The notes below the pieces were generated by a model. It had not been told where the DNA came from, did no database searches, and worked only from the letters and a program-made list of their open reading frames with translations. Below are positions 32,810 to 39,656 of a DNA stretch of 42,324 bases, piece by piece. Location of the stretch: positions 1-42,324 of IMG/VR virus record IMGVR_UViG_3300018481_000035. One strand, written 5' to 3'. Position 1 is the stretch's first letter. Each line of letters starts with the position of its first letter. The stretch comes from a virus. A program made the translations under genes and the position numbers.

Positions 32810-33034
32810 TCAGTTATCTTTGGAGTAGGACGGTGCAGCAGGCTTCGGAGCCGCGGGAGCGGGCTTGGCCTTGGCTTTCTTCTCGCCGCCCTGCTCTTCA
32901 AGATCGCCCCAGTGATCAATCAAACGACGAATAAACGGATCATCGTTCACTGGGATGAAACTGTCCAACGGGATCGGCTTGCCTTCGTAGAAAAGCTTAC
33001 GACCGGGCTTGGTCTTAACGTAGATCATGGGCAT
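32810..33034 (-). CDS. DUF2635 protein (Mu gp38-like), 74 aa
   Basis: Small protein with IYVKTKPGRKLFYEGKPIP and a helix containing PFIRRLIDHWGDL, followed by a Lys/Ala/Pro tail. The first part fits DUF2635, the small gene directly before the sheath in Mu-like phages. AGGAGG upstream of ATG 33034 fixes the start. Role unknown, probably sheath or tail assembly. Confidence 0.8.
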   Translation of the reverse strand: MPMIYVKTKPGRKLFYEGKPIPLDSFIPVNDDPFIRRLIDHWGDLEEQGGEKKAKAKPAPAAPKPAAPSYSKDN

Positions 33035-33072
33035 GTCAGCCCTCCTGCTCTTTGGAGTTGAGAACTTGGACT

Positions 33073-33636
33073 TCACAGACACGGATCGACTGGCTCCGGG
33101 CACGGGTCGGGGATACAGGCCGGCGGCGTGCACAGGTTGAAGCCAACCGTGAACGGTTCGCCGAAGTCCGTGTTGGTCGGACACCAGCGGAACGTCGCCA
33201 TGAAGGTGAACGTCAGTGTCACCGCCAGTGGCTCAGCTTCAATCGTCAATCCACGATAAGCAACCCGCTCACCGCCCGGCGGCTCCCAGCGCACCATGTT
33301 GGACAGCAGCGTATCTCGGATCGCCTCGTAATCGTAATAGCTCCAGAACGGCGTCTCGGTGCCGTTGGCCTTCTTGTAGCGCGCCGGCTCAAGCCAGAAG
33401 TCGACAATGAAGGTGTCGACGACTTCGAACATCTCAGCGTTGCTGTGGGAAGGTGGACTGGCCGTCGAGCGGATGAACGCCGCCATGGCCAAGGGGAGGG
33501 TCGGGACGTTGTCTTTGGTGATCGATACTTCTGAAACTGCCAGCGCCCGTCCGTTCAACTCAGGAAACCAAAGGGCGAGTTGCTCGGCGAGTGCTGGCAG
33601 GAATTTTTGCTTTGCGGGTGTTACCCGTGCATCCAT
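33073..33636 (-). CDS. gp37-like tail terminator/completion protein
   Basis: 187 residues in the position of Mu gp37, just before DUF2635 and sheath. Features are a helical start (KFLPALAEQLALWFPEL), a beta core with ALAVSEVSITKDNVPTLPLAM and VVDTFIVDFWLEPAR, and an aromatic middle. The C-terminal end is a Pro/Cys tail (about 168-187, PPACIPDPCPEPVDPC) with four cysteines after a Cys at about 152. The ATG directly follows the preceding stop. Confidence 0.65.
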   Translation of the reverse strand: MDARVTPAKQKFLPALAEQLALWFPELNGRALAVSEVSITKDNVPTLPLAMAAFIRSTASPPSHSNAEMFEVVDTFIVDFWLEPARYKKANGTETPFWSYYDYEAIRDTLLSNMVRWEPPGGERVAYRGLTIEAEPLAVTLTFTFMATFRWCPTNTDFGEPFTVGFNLCTPPACIPDPCPEPVDPCL

Positions 33637-33909
33637 TTACTTATCGTCTTCCTTGTTCTGGTCGAGGATCGCGGTCACGTCCGCAACCGTCATCTGATGC
33701 TTCGAACTCAGCTGCTGAGCAATCTGCTGCTTGTTGAAGCCTTGGCCGGTTAAAGCCTTGGACTCCGACAGGAGACGCTCGTTTTGCTGCTTCTTGGCAT
33801 CGTCCTTGGTCTTGTCTTCGGTCTTGTCTGTCACGTTGGTCACTCCTTGGGTTACGGAACTCCGGGGTTCCGCCGACCCAACGCTTGAGACCGACTGACG
33901 TTCACTCAC
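33637..33909 (-). CDS. hypothetical protein, 90 aa
   Basis: Low-complexity charged first half (Thr/Lys/Asp), then a compact helical end (about 45-85) with ERLLSESKALTGQGFNKQQ and V-A-D-V-T-A-I-L-D, which resembles a small UBA-like or HTH-like bundle. The GTG at 33909 overlaps the previous stop (GTGA) and is preferred to GTG 33921. It may be a tail or neck accessory. Confidence 0.6.
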   Translation of the reverse strand: MSERQSVSSVGSAEPRSSVTQGVTNVTDKTEDKTKDDAKKQQNERLLSESKALTGQGFNKQQIAQQLSSKHQMTVADVTAILDQNKEDDK

Positions 33910-34271
33910 GTCCTTGACCACTCGACCCAGTGCTTGAGTTTACCGGCCTTCATGCCCTCTTCCAGCGCATTATCGCTCATCTTGCGGCGGGCCATCTTGC
34001 TGGTGCCTTTTCGCAGGAAACCCGAGTAGGGCATGCTGGTGCCAATAGTCACAGAACTTGAGGTGACCACCGAACGCACCGAAGCTCGCAATCGGCCAGA
34101 CCGACGGTTCGGCCATGCCCCCGGCGCTGACGCCGGCGGGTATTCGCCCATCCCGCTCTTGAACGCATCGACCCCGGCGTCCCCTATCGATTGCAACCAT
34201 CGCCGAATCTCCTCCGGCTTCTTGCGCGCCCGAAACTTGCCCCATGGCGAAAACTCGATGGTGAAGCTCAT
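33906..34271 (-). CDS. HK97 gp10-like head-tail joining protein
   Basis: 121 residues, basic, with the layout of gp10/minor tail joining proteins: a helix (IRRWLQSIGDAGVDAFKSGM), then TGxL-like NRRSGRLRASVRS, SVTIGTSMPYSGFLRKGTSKM and a C-terminal helix. The YS-x-FL-x-KGT stretch corresponds to the Y-A-x-x-x-E-xGT motif of the family. ATG 34271 overlaps the stop of the 26-residue peptide (ATGA), which rejects GTG 34277. Confidence 0.72.
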   Translation of the reverse strand: MSFTIEFSPWGKFRARKKPEEIRRWLQSIGDAGVDAFKSGMGEYPPASAPGAWPNRRSGRLRASVRSVVTSSSVTIGTSMPYSGFLRKGTSKMARRKMSDNALEEGMKAGKLKHWVEWSRT

Positions 34272-34348
34272 GGCCACGTCACAATCAGTACGACCAAGGC
34301 CAACAGCCCGGCACTAAAGAACGCTAGCGATATGCGCCCAGCCGTCAC
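34268..34348 (-). CDS. single-TM microprotein, 26 aa
   Basis: GTG 34348 overlaps the preceding stop (GTGA), has GAGG 8 bases upstream, and the frame ends in an ATGA overlap with the next gene. It encodes V-T-A-G-R-I-S-L-A-F-F followed by a hydrophobic helix to the end (SAGLLALVVLIVTWP). Precise coupling at both ends in an otherwise unexplained gap is the evidence. A membrane peptide among connector genes is unexpected; function unknown. Confidence 0.55.
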   Translation of the reverse strand: MTAGRISLAFFSAGLLALVVLIVTWP

Positions 34349-34773
34349 AGATCGACCCTCGTCTGCTGTGGTGCCAGCGCGCCTTGCGGCGGGATCGCCA
34401 GATCGGAAATTTCTATCATGCGGCAGGTCAGCACCAGAAACCGTTCCGGTTCAGACACGGCCAGCACCCGGTACCAGCGCGGCGCGCTCTTGCGGAATTC
34501 CTCGTAGACGTAAGCCGTGTCGGTGACGTTATCGACCAAACCGTTGCGGACCGTAATGGCGTGGGTCGCCTTGGTGACCGGGTCCAGCACCGTGTAGGCC
34601 GACTGGCCAATCGTGAACGGCAGCCCGTAATGCGACTTGACGCGCGCCCACGCCCAGACCACGGCGGAACGGTGCAGCAGCATTGTCTTGGAATCGATGA
34701 TGACGTCGTGCTGGGTGCAGAGCGCCACCCGGTGGTTCAGTTCGTGCAGTTTTGGTGCGCCGGGGTCTTTCAC
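34345..34773 (-). CDS. head-tail connector / head closure-like protein, 142 aa
   Basis: Beta-rich protein in the connector cluster. The N-terminus (LHELNHRVALCTQHDVIID) and the middle (VKSHYGLPFTIGQSAYTVLDPVTKATHAITVRNG, in part) resemble the head-completion proteins of siphoviruses and Mu-like phages (SPP1 gp16 class). Identification by position and strand pattern only. GTG 34773 is the first start in frame; its ribosome site is weak. Confidence 0.6.
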   Translation of the reverse strand: MKDPGAPKLHELNHRVALCTQHDVIIDSKTMLLHRSAVVWAWARVKSHYGLPFTIGQSAYTVLDPVTKATHAITVRNGLVDNVTDTAYVYEEFRKSAPRWYRVLAVSEPERFLVLTCRMIEISDLAIPPQGALAPQQTRVDL

Positions 34774-34785
34774 TGGGAAACCGTA

Positions 34786-35043
34786 TCAAACCCGACGGCG
34801 GGGCTGGGCATAGTTAAAGCGATCAGCACAACTCCCAAGTTGTCCGGGGCGCGGATTCGGACCAACGCTAAAGACATGGAAGCCACAGAGAATATACGAC
34901 AGCACGTAGTCTACTGCGTAGGGGTGCGAAACTATCGGGCGCTGCACGGGACGCACGGTTATGCGATCCCGCGTACTCGACCTCGCGGCCTGCGCTTCGG
35001 CAGTCACAACGAACAGCATCAACAGTGCGATTAGGATTTTCAT
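34786..35043 (-). CDS. small secreted protein inserted in connector genes, 85 aa
   Basis: A clear Sec signal peptide (MKILIALLMLFVVTAEAQA-A, cleavage after about residue 19) and a basic mature part of about 65 residues with two cysteines and an Arg-rich end. AGGAGG with 7-base spacing precedes ATG 35043. An exported protein inside the head-tail connector cluster is unexpected, and its codons look AT-richer than those of its neighbours, so it may be a moron. The function could be periplasmic, such as superinfection exclusion; this is speculation. Confidence 0.65.
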   Translation of the reverse strand: MKILIALLMLFVVTAEAQAARSSTRDRITVRPVQRPIVSHPYAVDYVLSYILCGFHVFSVGPNPRPGQLGSCADRFNYAQPRRRV

Positions 35044-35078
35044 GACAAACCCTCCTGTTAAGCTCTCTCGCGCGGCAT

Positions 35079-35783
35079 CTAGAACGCCTCTGGGTCTATG
35101 ACCCGCCAAGTCTCCAACGCCCCGGAGATCATGGCGATGTTGTTCGATCCTTGCAGACCGGCGAGGCCAGCGCGGGTCTCCACCCGGTTGCGTTGAGTGA
35201 GCAGTTCGTCGCCGGGGTGCTCAATACACCACGTAATAAACTGTAACATTCCGAGAATGACCGTCGTCGGCACCTCATTGGCTGATTTGTAGCCGGCCCG
35301 GTACGACGCCAGCATGCCGCCGTTGAGCGCCCACGGCTTCGAACATGGATCGCAGCAATTCGACAGGTCGATCAGATCCTTGCGGATCGGCACCTTCACC
35401 CTGCGCGTGCCCGGCGGCACCTGAAAAACGGTGTTGTCGTTAACGTGGCTACCTCCATAGAGGTACACGTAGCCGTCGGCGACCGGGTACTTGAGCTTGT
35501 GGGTGTAGTAGCTCGCATTCGGCCGCGGCCGCGACGGACCCTCGACGGCTTCCGACACCGTGCGCTGACCGGACAGTAACAAACCCGTGTACTGCTCCGC
35601 GGCTTCCATTGCTGCGCCGCGGTACAGCCGCAGCTGATCGTCCATTACCGACGGCACGTCGTCGATTTTGGCATGGCTGCGGATGAACTCGATCCCCAGC
35701 CGCGCCTCCCAGTCCAGCGGCGTCTCTACGCCAATGGGAAAGGGCGGCTGGTCGAGCGGTCGGTTCGGAACGTGTCTCAGCAC
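35079..35783 (-). CDS. head-tail connector (gp6-like) protein, 234 aa
   Basis: The N-terminal half is helical with the phage connector look: ARLGIEFIRSHAKIDD, DDQLRLYRGAAMEAAEQYTG and LLSGQRTVSEAV. A beta/aromatic insertion and a C-terminal helix (VILGMLQFITWCIEHPGD) follow. This order fits the HK97 gp6 / DNA-packaging connector family, with an insertion. The start is GTG 35783, inside the end of the previous gene (7-base overlap). Confidence 0.65.
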   Translation of the reverse strand: MLRHVPNRPLDQPPFPIGVETPLDWEARLGIEFIRSHAKIDDVPSVMDDQLRLYRGAAMEAAEQYTGLLLSGQRTVSEAVEGPSRPRPNASYYTHKLKYPVADGYVYLYGGSHVNDNTVFQVPPGTRRVKVPIRKDLIDLSNCCDPCSKPWALNGGMLASYRAGYKSANEVPTTVILGMLQFITWCIEHPGDELLTQRNRVETRAGLAGLQGSNNIAMISGALETWRVIDPEAF

Positions 35784-36475
35784 TTCGCGATCCCGATGTC
35801 GAAGCAGTCACTGCGGGTGTAGCACTGGCAATCGCAGTCCAGCGCCGCCTGAAGCACCGTCAGCCGCCAAATCTCGCATTCGTTGGCCGCCGGCGACACC
35901 GTCACCGGAAAGTAGACCGTGAAGTAGCGGTTATCGACCACGGCAGCCCCGATGCTAATGTGCGGGGTCGCGACCATGTTGGCGGCATCAACGCCTATTG
36001 CAACCATGACCTCGAAAATGGTGGTGTTGGTGCCGTCACTGGCCGACACGTAGAACCGATCCTCACCTTTGTAGTTCGACGCCGGCATGTAGGAGAACGC
36101 ACCGTCCTCCAGCAGATCGAGCTTGCCGTGCTTGGCGCTGTACAGCGGCAGCGCCTTGAACTTCAGCGGCACCGCCTCCGGGTCCGTGATCATGCTGGTG
36201 AGAGTGTTCTGGAGCAGCGTATTGACCGCTGTCGAGAACTTCGGCTCCGCGGTCGCCTGCGGCGGCGCGTTGCTACCGACCGGGACCGGACAGGTGTCCA
36301 TCAGTTCAAGCTGGAATTGCGGTGCACAATGCAGCTGGCCAATCGGCACCGCCCACGGCGCATAGCCAACCGAAACCTTGTTGGTCGTGCCGGGCTTGAG
36401 GCTGAGCTTCTCGCAGCAGCACTTCACGCACTGGGCAGTCACTGCGTTGTAGTCTTCGACCGTGAAATGCAACAT
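35777..36475 (-). CDS. Cys-rich structural protein with cadherin/Ig-like domain, 232 aa
   Basis: Residues about 108-165 contain G-A-F-S-Y-M-P-A-S-N-Y-K-G-E-D-R-F and V-S-A-S-D-G-T-N, the pattern of bacterial cadherin-like/Big_9 domains, which often decorate phage capsids and tails. Twelve cysteines gather at the N-terminus (QCVKCCCEK) and the C-terminus (DCDCQC, SDC, KC). Position between head and connector genes suggests a head decoration or neck protein. GGAG upstream of the ATG. Confidence 0.65.
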   Translation of the reverse strand: MLHFTVEDYNAVTAQCVKCCCEKLSLKPGTTNKVSVGYAPWAVPIGQLHCAPQFQLELMDTCPVPVGSNAPPQATAEPKFSTAVNTLLQNTLTSMITDPEAVPLKFKALPLYSAKHGKLDLLEDGAFSYMPASNYKGEDRFYVSASDGTNTTIFEVMVAIGVDAANMVATPHISIGAAVVDNRYFTVYFPVTVSPAANECEIWRLTVLQAALDCDCQCYTRSDCFDIGIAKC

Positions 36476-36498
36476 GGCTGCGCTCCGTTGTTGGAATT

Positions 36499-36519
36499 CC
36501 GGGGGCGCGAGGCCCCCGG
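36499..36519 (-). terminator. GC-rich hairpin downstream of the microprotein gene
   Basis: An 8-bp stem CCGGGGGC / GCCCCCGG with a 5-base loop in the 61-base gap between 36475 and 36537. No T-tract follows on the - strand, so it is more likely an mRNA-processing or attenuating hairpin than a full terminator. The rest of this gap holds only the next ribosome site. Confidence 0.45.
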
Positions 36520-36536
36520 TATTTCAGTTCACGTTG

Positions 36537-36635
36537 TTACGGAACGACTGGCGCTGCGCAGGTATAGCAAGGCGGCGGTGCGAGCGGCACAGCAGCATTC
36601 GGTTTGCAGCCGTTGTTACAGGTTGCTCGAATCAT
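36537..36635 (-). CDS. Pro/Cys microprotein, 32 aa
   Basis: ATG 36635 with AGGAG about 8 bases upstream; the start lies in the end of the previous gene (20-base overlap). The peptide has C-N-N-G-C, then KPNAAVPLAPPPCYTC: two C-x-x-(x)-C pairs. It shares the C-x3-C, N-A-A-V-P-L and Pro-rich order with the 41-residue peptide at 7141-7266. Could bind a metal or form disulfides; unknown function. Confidence 0.5.
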   Translation of the reverse strand: MIRATCNNGCKPNAAVPLAPPPCYTCAAPVVP

Positions 36636-36897
36636 CGGTGGTCTCCTTTTCCCGCTTGCGGGGCTTGGGTGCCGGAGGCGGTTCCGGCGTTTTCGCCGGG
36701 GCAGTATACGCCTCGACCTCCGCTTCCGTCATCGGTCGGGCGTAACCACGGGTCAACAAAAACCCGGCCGTATCGGCCGGCAGGGCGGCGAACATGGTGT
36801 CCTTGTCCCACTCGACCCGAACAGGTGCGCTGAAATAGGACGGACGATATTCAAACCACTGCGAGTCCGTGCCCTGCCCGGACACGACCTGCATCAC
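36616..36897 (-). CDS. head-region hypothetical protein, about 93 aa
   Basis: Beta-rich first half (SQWFEYRPSYFSAPVRVEWD) and a helix (MTEAEVEAYTAPA), then a Pro/Lys/Arg disordered tail. The GTG at 36897 overlaps the previous stop (GTGA); an ATG follows at once at 36894, and GTG 36921 or TTG 36945 would lengthen it. No ribosome site is clear. It resembles small head or connector accessory proteins; not identified. Confidence 0.55.
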   Translation of the reverse strand: MMQVVSGQGTDSQWFEYRPSYFSAPVRVEWDKDTMFAALPADTAGFLLTRGYARPMTEAEVEAYTAPAKTPEPPPAPKPRKREKETTDDSSNL

Positions 36898-37301
36898 AAC
36901 AAATGTTTCGGTGTCTGCCACGGTGTAAACTTTCGCTTGGCCCAATCGATCCAGCCCAGATCAGGATTGATCGTGCGGCTCAGCTTCACCTTGGCGCGGA
37001 GATCGTCTTTGTCGTCGACCTCCTGCATCACACTGATGAAGCCGTCGATATCGGCTTTGAATTTCAACTGACGATCCGACCGCTCGCCGATTAACCGCAT
37101 CGACAACGGCGACAGCATGGTCGGACGACCGTCGGTGACAAGAACATCCGCGACATTCGGCACGTAAGGACTGAACTTCGCGCCGTTCTCGGACGCGAAC
37201 ACGAACAGCCGGCCAAGCTTGCCGGTAGGAGGAAGCTGGCCGCGGATGACGACTTCGTCCCCGCGGCCAACCTTTAGCATGTTGCCAACCGGCACTCTCA
37301 T
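36894..37301 (-). CDS. head-region hypothetical protein, 135 aa
   Basis: Mostly beta protein (KLGRLFVFASENGAKF, VPNVADVLVTDG) with a basic C-terminal segment. ATG 37301 overlaps the previous stop (ATGA); the in-frame extension upstream is a shadow of the decoration-like gene. Located between the decoration-like pair and the connectors, probably a head component. No family recognised. Confidence 0.65.
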   Translation of the reverse strand: MRVPVGNMLKVGRGDEVVIRGQLPPTGKLGRLFVFASENGAKFSPYVPNVADVLVTDGRPTMLSPLSMRLIGERSDRQLKFKADIDGFISVMQEVDDKDDLRAKVKLSRTINPDLGWIDWAKRKFTPWQTPKHLL

Positions 37302-37714
37302 CGAGGACCGGACAGCACGACAATGACGCGGATCATGCCGACATCGCCGCTTTTTGGTTGGACGTTGATGAAGGCATCCGGCTTGCACGGCAACGTCGCC
37401 GTGCAATGTGAACCCGCCTTGGTCCCTGCCGGGATCACGATCTGGGTCCGCTCCGGTACGTAGCCCCACGACGCCGAACACATCACCACGTCGTTGACTG
37501 CGACGAACAATGGGTCGGGTACGCAAGGGTCGTCGGCACTTGGTGGGGCTGATCCGAACTCGAAAACAGCCTCGTTGACGACGTCTTCAAACACTTCGAA
37601 AGTGAAGGAGAAGTGAGCATGACGCCGAAGGTCGACCTCCGGTTGGACGTTGGCCGCAGACGCTACGCCCCACGCCAACACGGCTTGGTGTTGTGCAGAT
37701 GTGTTGAGATTCAT
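37298..37714 (-). CDS. head decoration-like protein (paralogue 2), 138 aa
   Basis: Paralogue of 37736-38134. Shared stretches are MNLN-x-x-x-QHQ, RRHxHxSFTFEV, SAPPS-x-x-DPC-x-P-x-P, IV-x-PAGxKxGSxCTAxLPCKPDAF and the LSGP end. Position right after the major capsid gene suggests a decoration or stabilisation protein made in large amount, consistent with AAGGAG upstream. Four conserved cysteines may form disulfides. Confidence 0.65.
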   Translation of the reverse strand: MNLNTSAQHQAVLAWGVASAANVQPEVDLRRHAHFSFTFEVFEDVVNEAVFEFGSAPPSADDPCVPDPLFVAVNDVVMCSASWGYVPERTQIVIPAGTKAGSHCTATLPCKPDAFINVQPKSGDVGMIRVIVVLSGPR

Positions 37715-37735
37715 GCCCGCTTCTCCTTCAGCCGT

Positions 37736-38134
37736 TTACTTGGGGCCGGACAGGATCGCCACGGCACGAACATTGGCCGCCCCGACCCCAACCAGCTGGA
37801 CAAAAGCGTCCGGCTTGCACGGCAATGCCGCCGTACAAATCGACCCTTTCTTGGCACCAGCAGGCAGCACGATGGTTGCCTGCGGCAGCGGCTGGACGCC
37901 CCAACCTGCCGTGCAGGTCAGGACTTCAGCCACCGGCACGAAGGGGCCGGGCAGGCACGGGTCCGCTTCACTGGGCGGAGCCGACTGCACGTTGAACACA
38001 GCGTCCGCTACGAGGTCAGCCGTGACCTCGAAAGTGAAACTGTAATGAACGTGCCGGCGGATATCGATTGGCGCGGCAGCAGTGCCGGACCAAGCGACGA
38101 TTCCCTGATGTTGGGAAGCACCATTGAGGTTCAT
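37736..38134 (-). CDS. head decoration-like protein (paralogue 1), 132 aa
   Basis: Beta-rich, Pro/Ala-rich protein beginning MNLNGASQHQGIVAW, immediately after the capsid gene. Its tandem paralogue follows 21 bases downstream; about half the positions look identical. Contains DPCLPGP and the pair around TAALPCKPDAF. Such tandem copies may occupy different surface sites of the capsid. AGGAG about 9 bases before the ATG. Confidence 0.65.
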   Translation of the reverse strand: MNLNGASQHQGIVAWSGTAAAPIDIRRHVHYSFTFEVTADLVADAVFNVQSAPPSEADPCLPGPFVPVAEVLTCTAGWGVQPLPQATIVLPAGAKKGSICTAALPCKPDAFVQLVGVGAANVRAVAILSGPK

Positions 38135-38170
38135 AGTTCAATACTCCTGATGAGGATGTTGCGATTGCCG

Positions 38171-39619
38171 TTACGGGCCGACCGTGAGGATCGACGCCGC
38201 CGGGCAGCACGCAACGAAGCCGCCATCTTCGGCACCGAACGAGTAGGCAACGCACCACGCAGTGCTCTTGCCTTCCCACTGCTCGATCCAGAGCGGGCGC
38301 TTGCTGACGACATAGTACGCCTGTTTCCAAGCGCCTGCCGCTGCAATGAACGATCCGGTGACGAACGGAGCCGCCGCGGTTCCCAGCGTCTGACCCTGCG
38401 TTGGGTCGGGCAGACAGTTGGAAATACGGATGCTCTCGCGCACATCGTTCGGGGAGTAGGTCATCAGACCGTCGCCGAAGATGAAACGCCCGGTGTTGTC
38501 GACCATGGCGGCCAGATACGCGAACGTATTCTGGTGCATGACCGTGGTGATCGCGCCGTACTCCGCCGGGACACCGCCGTGGAAGTAGCGGAAGTCGATG
38601 TGGGTGAGGCCTGCCGCCGGCGTTGCCCTTGTCGGGAAGCAGCCGTTGGTCAGCCAGCCGAGAGGCTCGTTGACACCGTCGCCAATCATGGTGGCGCGAT
38701 TGCGGTTGATCCGGTAGGACCGCGCCGCCGCGTTGTACATGAAGTTGAGAAGGTCGTAGTTGGCTTCGGCAAGCACCTTGCGCTGGAAGCAGAACACGCC
38801 GCGGAAATCGGACACGTTACCCGACTTGAAGGTGATGTTGCCTTCCGGGCCGTATTCAGCATCGCACTTGGCATCGCAATCGTACTGGCCGATTGCGCCG
38901 TAGTCGTTGACCTGCGGATACATGAAGGTCGACTTGCCGACGCTGACCGAGTTGTACAGATCGAGAAGCTCGGCGCACTCGACGATACAGTTCAGTTCGA
39001 TGCCCAGCATTTCCGGTGAGAACATCGCGCTGTCGAGACTGGCCGCATCGAACGCCTTGCGCTCGATATCGGTGAGCGAGCGAACGATCTTCTCCTTGGA
39101 CTCGATGCCGACCTGCATCATCTTGCGCACCGCAGAACGATAGTCCGCAGCGACGACAAGGTTGTTGAGGTCGGGCTTGAAGTCCCAGTCCGATCCGCCC
39201 TTGAACAGGAACGCACGGCGCTGAAGCTCAATCGCCGCTTCGCGATCCGAAGTCTCCAGATCCTTGCCGCCCCTGACGATGGGTGCGTCGAGTTCCTTCT
39301 TCACCTGATCCAGCGCCTGCGCCAGCATTTGCTGCTTGGTGATCATCTCGGCGTATTCTGCCGTGTGCTTGAGCACCGTCGCCTTCAACTCTTCGGTCGT
39401 CGCCTTGACGCCGCCGAAGTGGTTGTTGAGTTCGGTGTACTGCACTTCCGAATCCTTCTTGGATTTCTCCAAGGCGGACACGATGGTTGACATCTCGGTC
39501 GTGAGACCGGCGAGCAGGGCTTCGGCAGTCTTGGTATCGGCAGGCGCTTCCTTGGTGAGGAACGCCCCCTTGAACACGCCAGCCTTGGCGCGTTCGATAT
39601 CACGCTTGAGGGTATTCAT
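38171..39619 (-). CDS. major capsid protein (HK97 fold)
   Basis: 482 residues. Residues 1-115 form a long charged coiled coil (LEKSKKDSEVQYTELN, then LAQALDQVKKELDA), the delta/scaffold domain that the prohead protease removes in HK97-type phages. The mature part has the SLDSAMFSPEMLG region, the RSYRINRNRATMIGDGVNEPLGWL loop with G-D-G typical for this fold, and FGDGLMTYSP. Ten cysteines lie in the mature part, more than usual. Confidence 0.9.
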   Translation of the reverse strand: MNTLKRDIERAKAGVFKGAFLTKEAPADTKTAEALLAGLTTEMSTIVSALEKSKKDSEVQYTELNNHFGGVKATTEELKATVLKHTAEYAEMITKQQMLAQALDQVKKELDAPIVRGGKDLETSDREAAIELQRRAFLFKGGSDWDFKPDLNNLVVAADYRSAVRKMMQVGIESKEKIVRSLTDIERKAFDAASLDSAMFSPEMLGIELNCIVECAELLDLYNSVSVGKSTFMYPQVNDYGAIGQYDCDAKCDAEYGPEGNITFKSGNVSDFRGVFCFQRKVLAEANYDLLNFMYNAAARSYRINRNRATMIGDGVNEPLGWLTNGCFPTRATPAAGLTHIDFRYFHGGVPAEYGAITTVMHQNTFAYLAAMVDNTGRFIFGDGLMTYSPNDVRESIRISNCLPDPTQGQTLGTAAAPFVTGSFIAAAGAWKQAYYVVSKRPLWIEQWEGKSTAWCVAYSFGAEDGGFVACCPAASILTVGP

Positions 39620-39656
39620 TTGCGATAATCCTTGTTTGGGGGATCGCGCGTGTCAC

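Noticed and set aside
37613-39019. 468-codon + strand open frame opposite the capsid gene
   Set aside because: Shadow of the major capsid and decoration-like genes; no recognisable motif.
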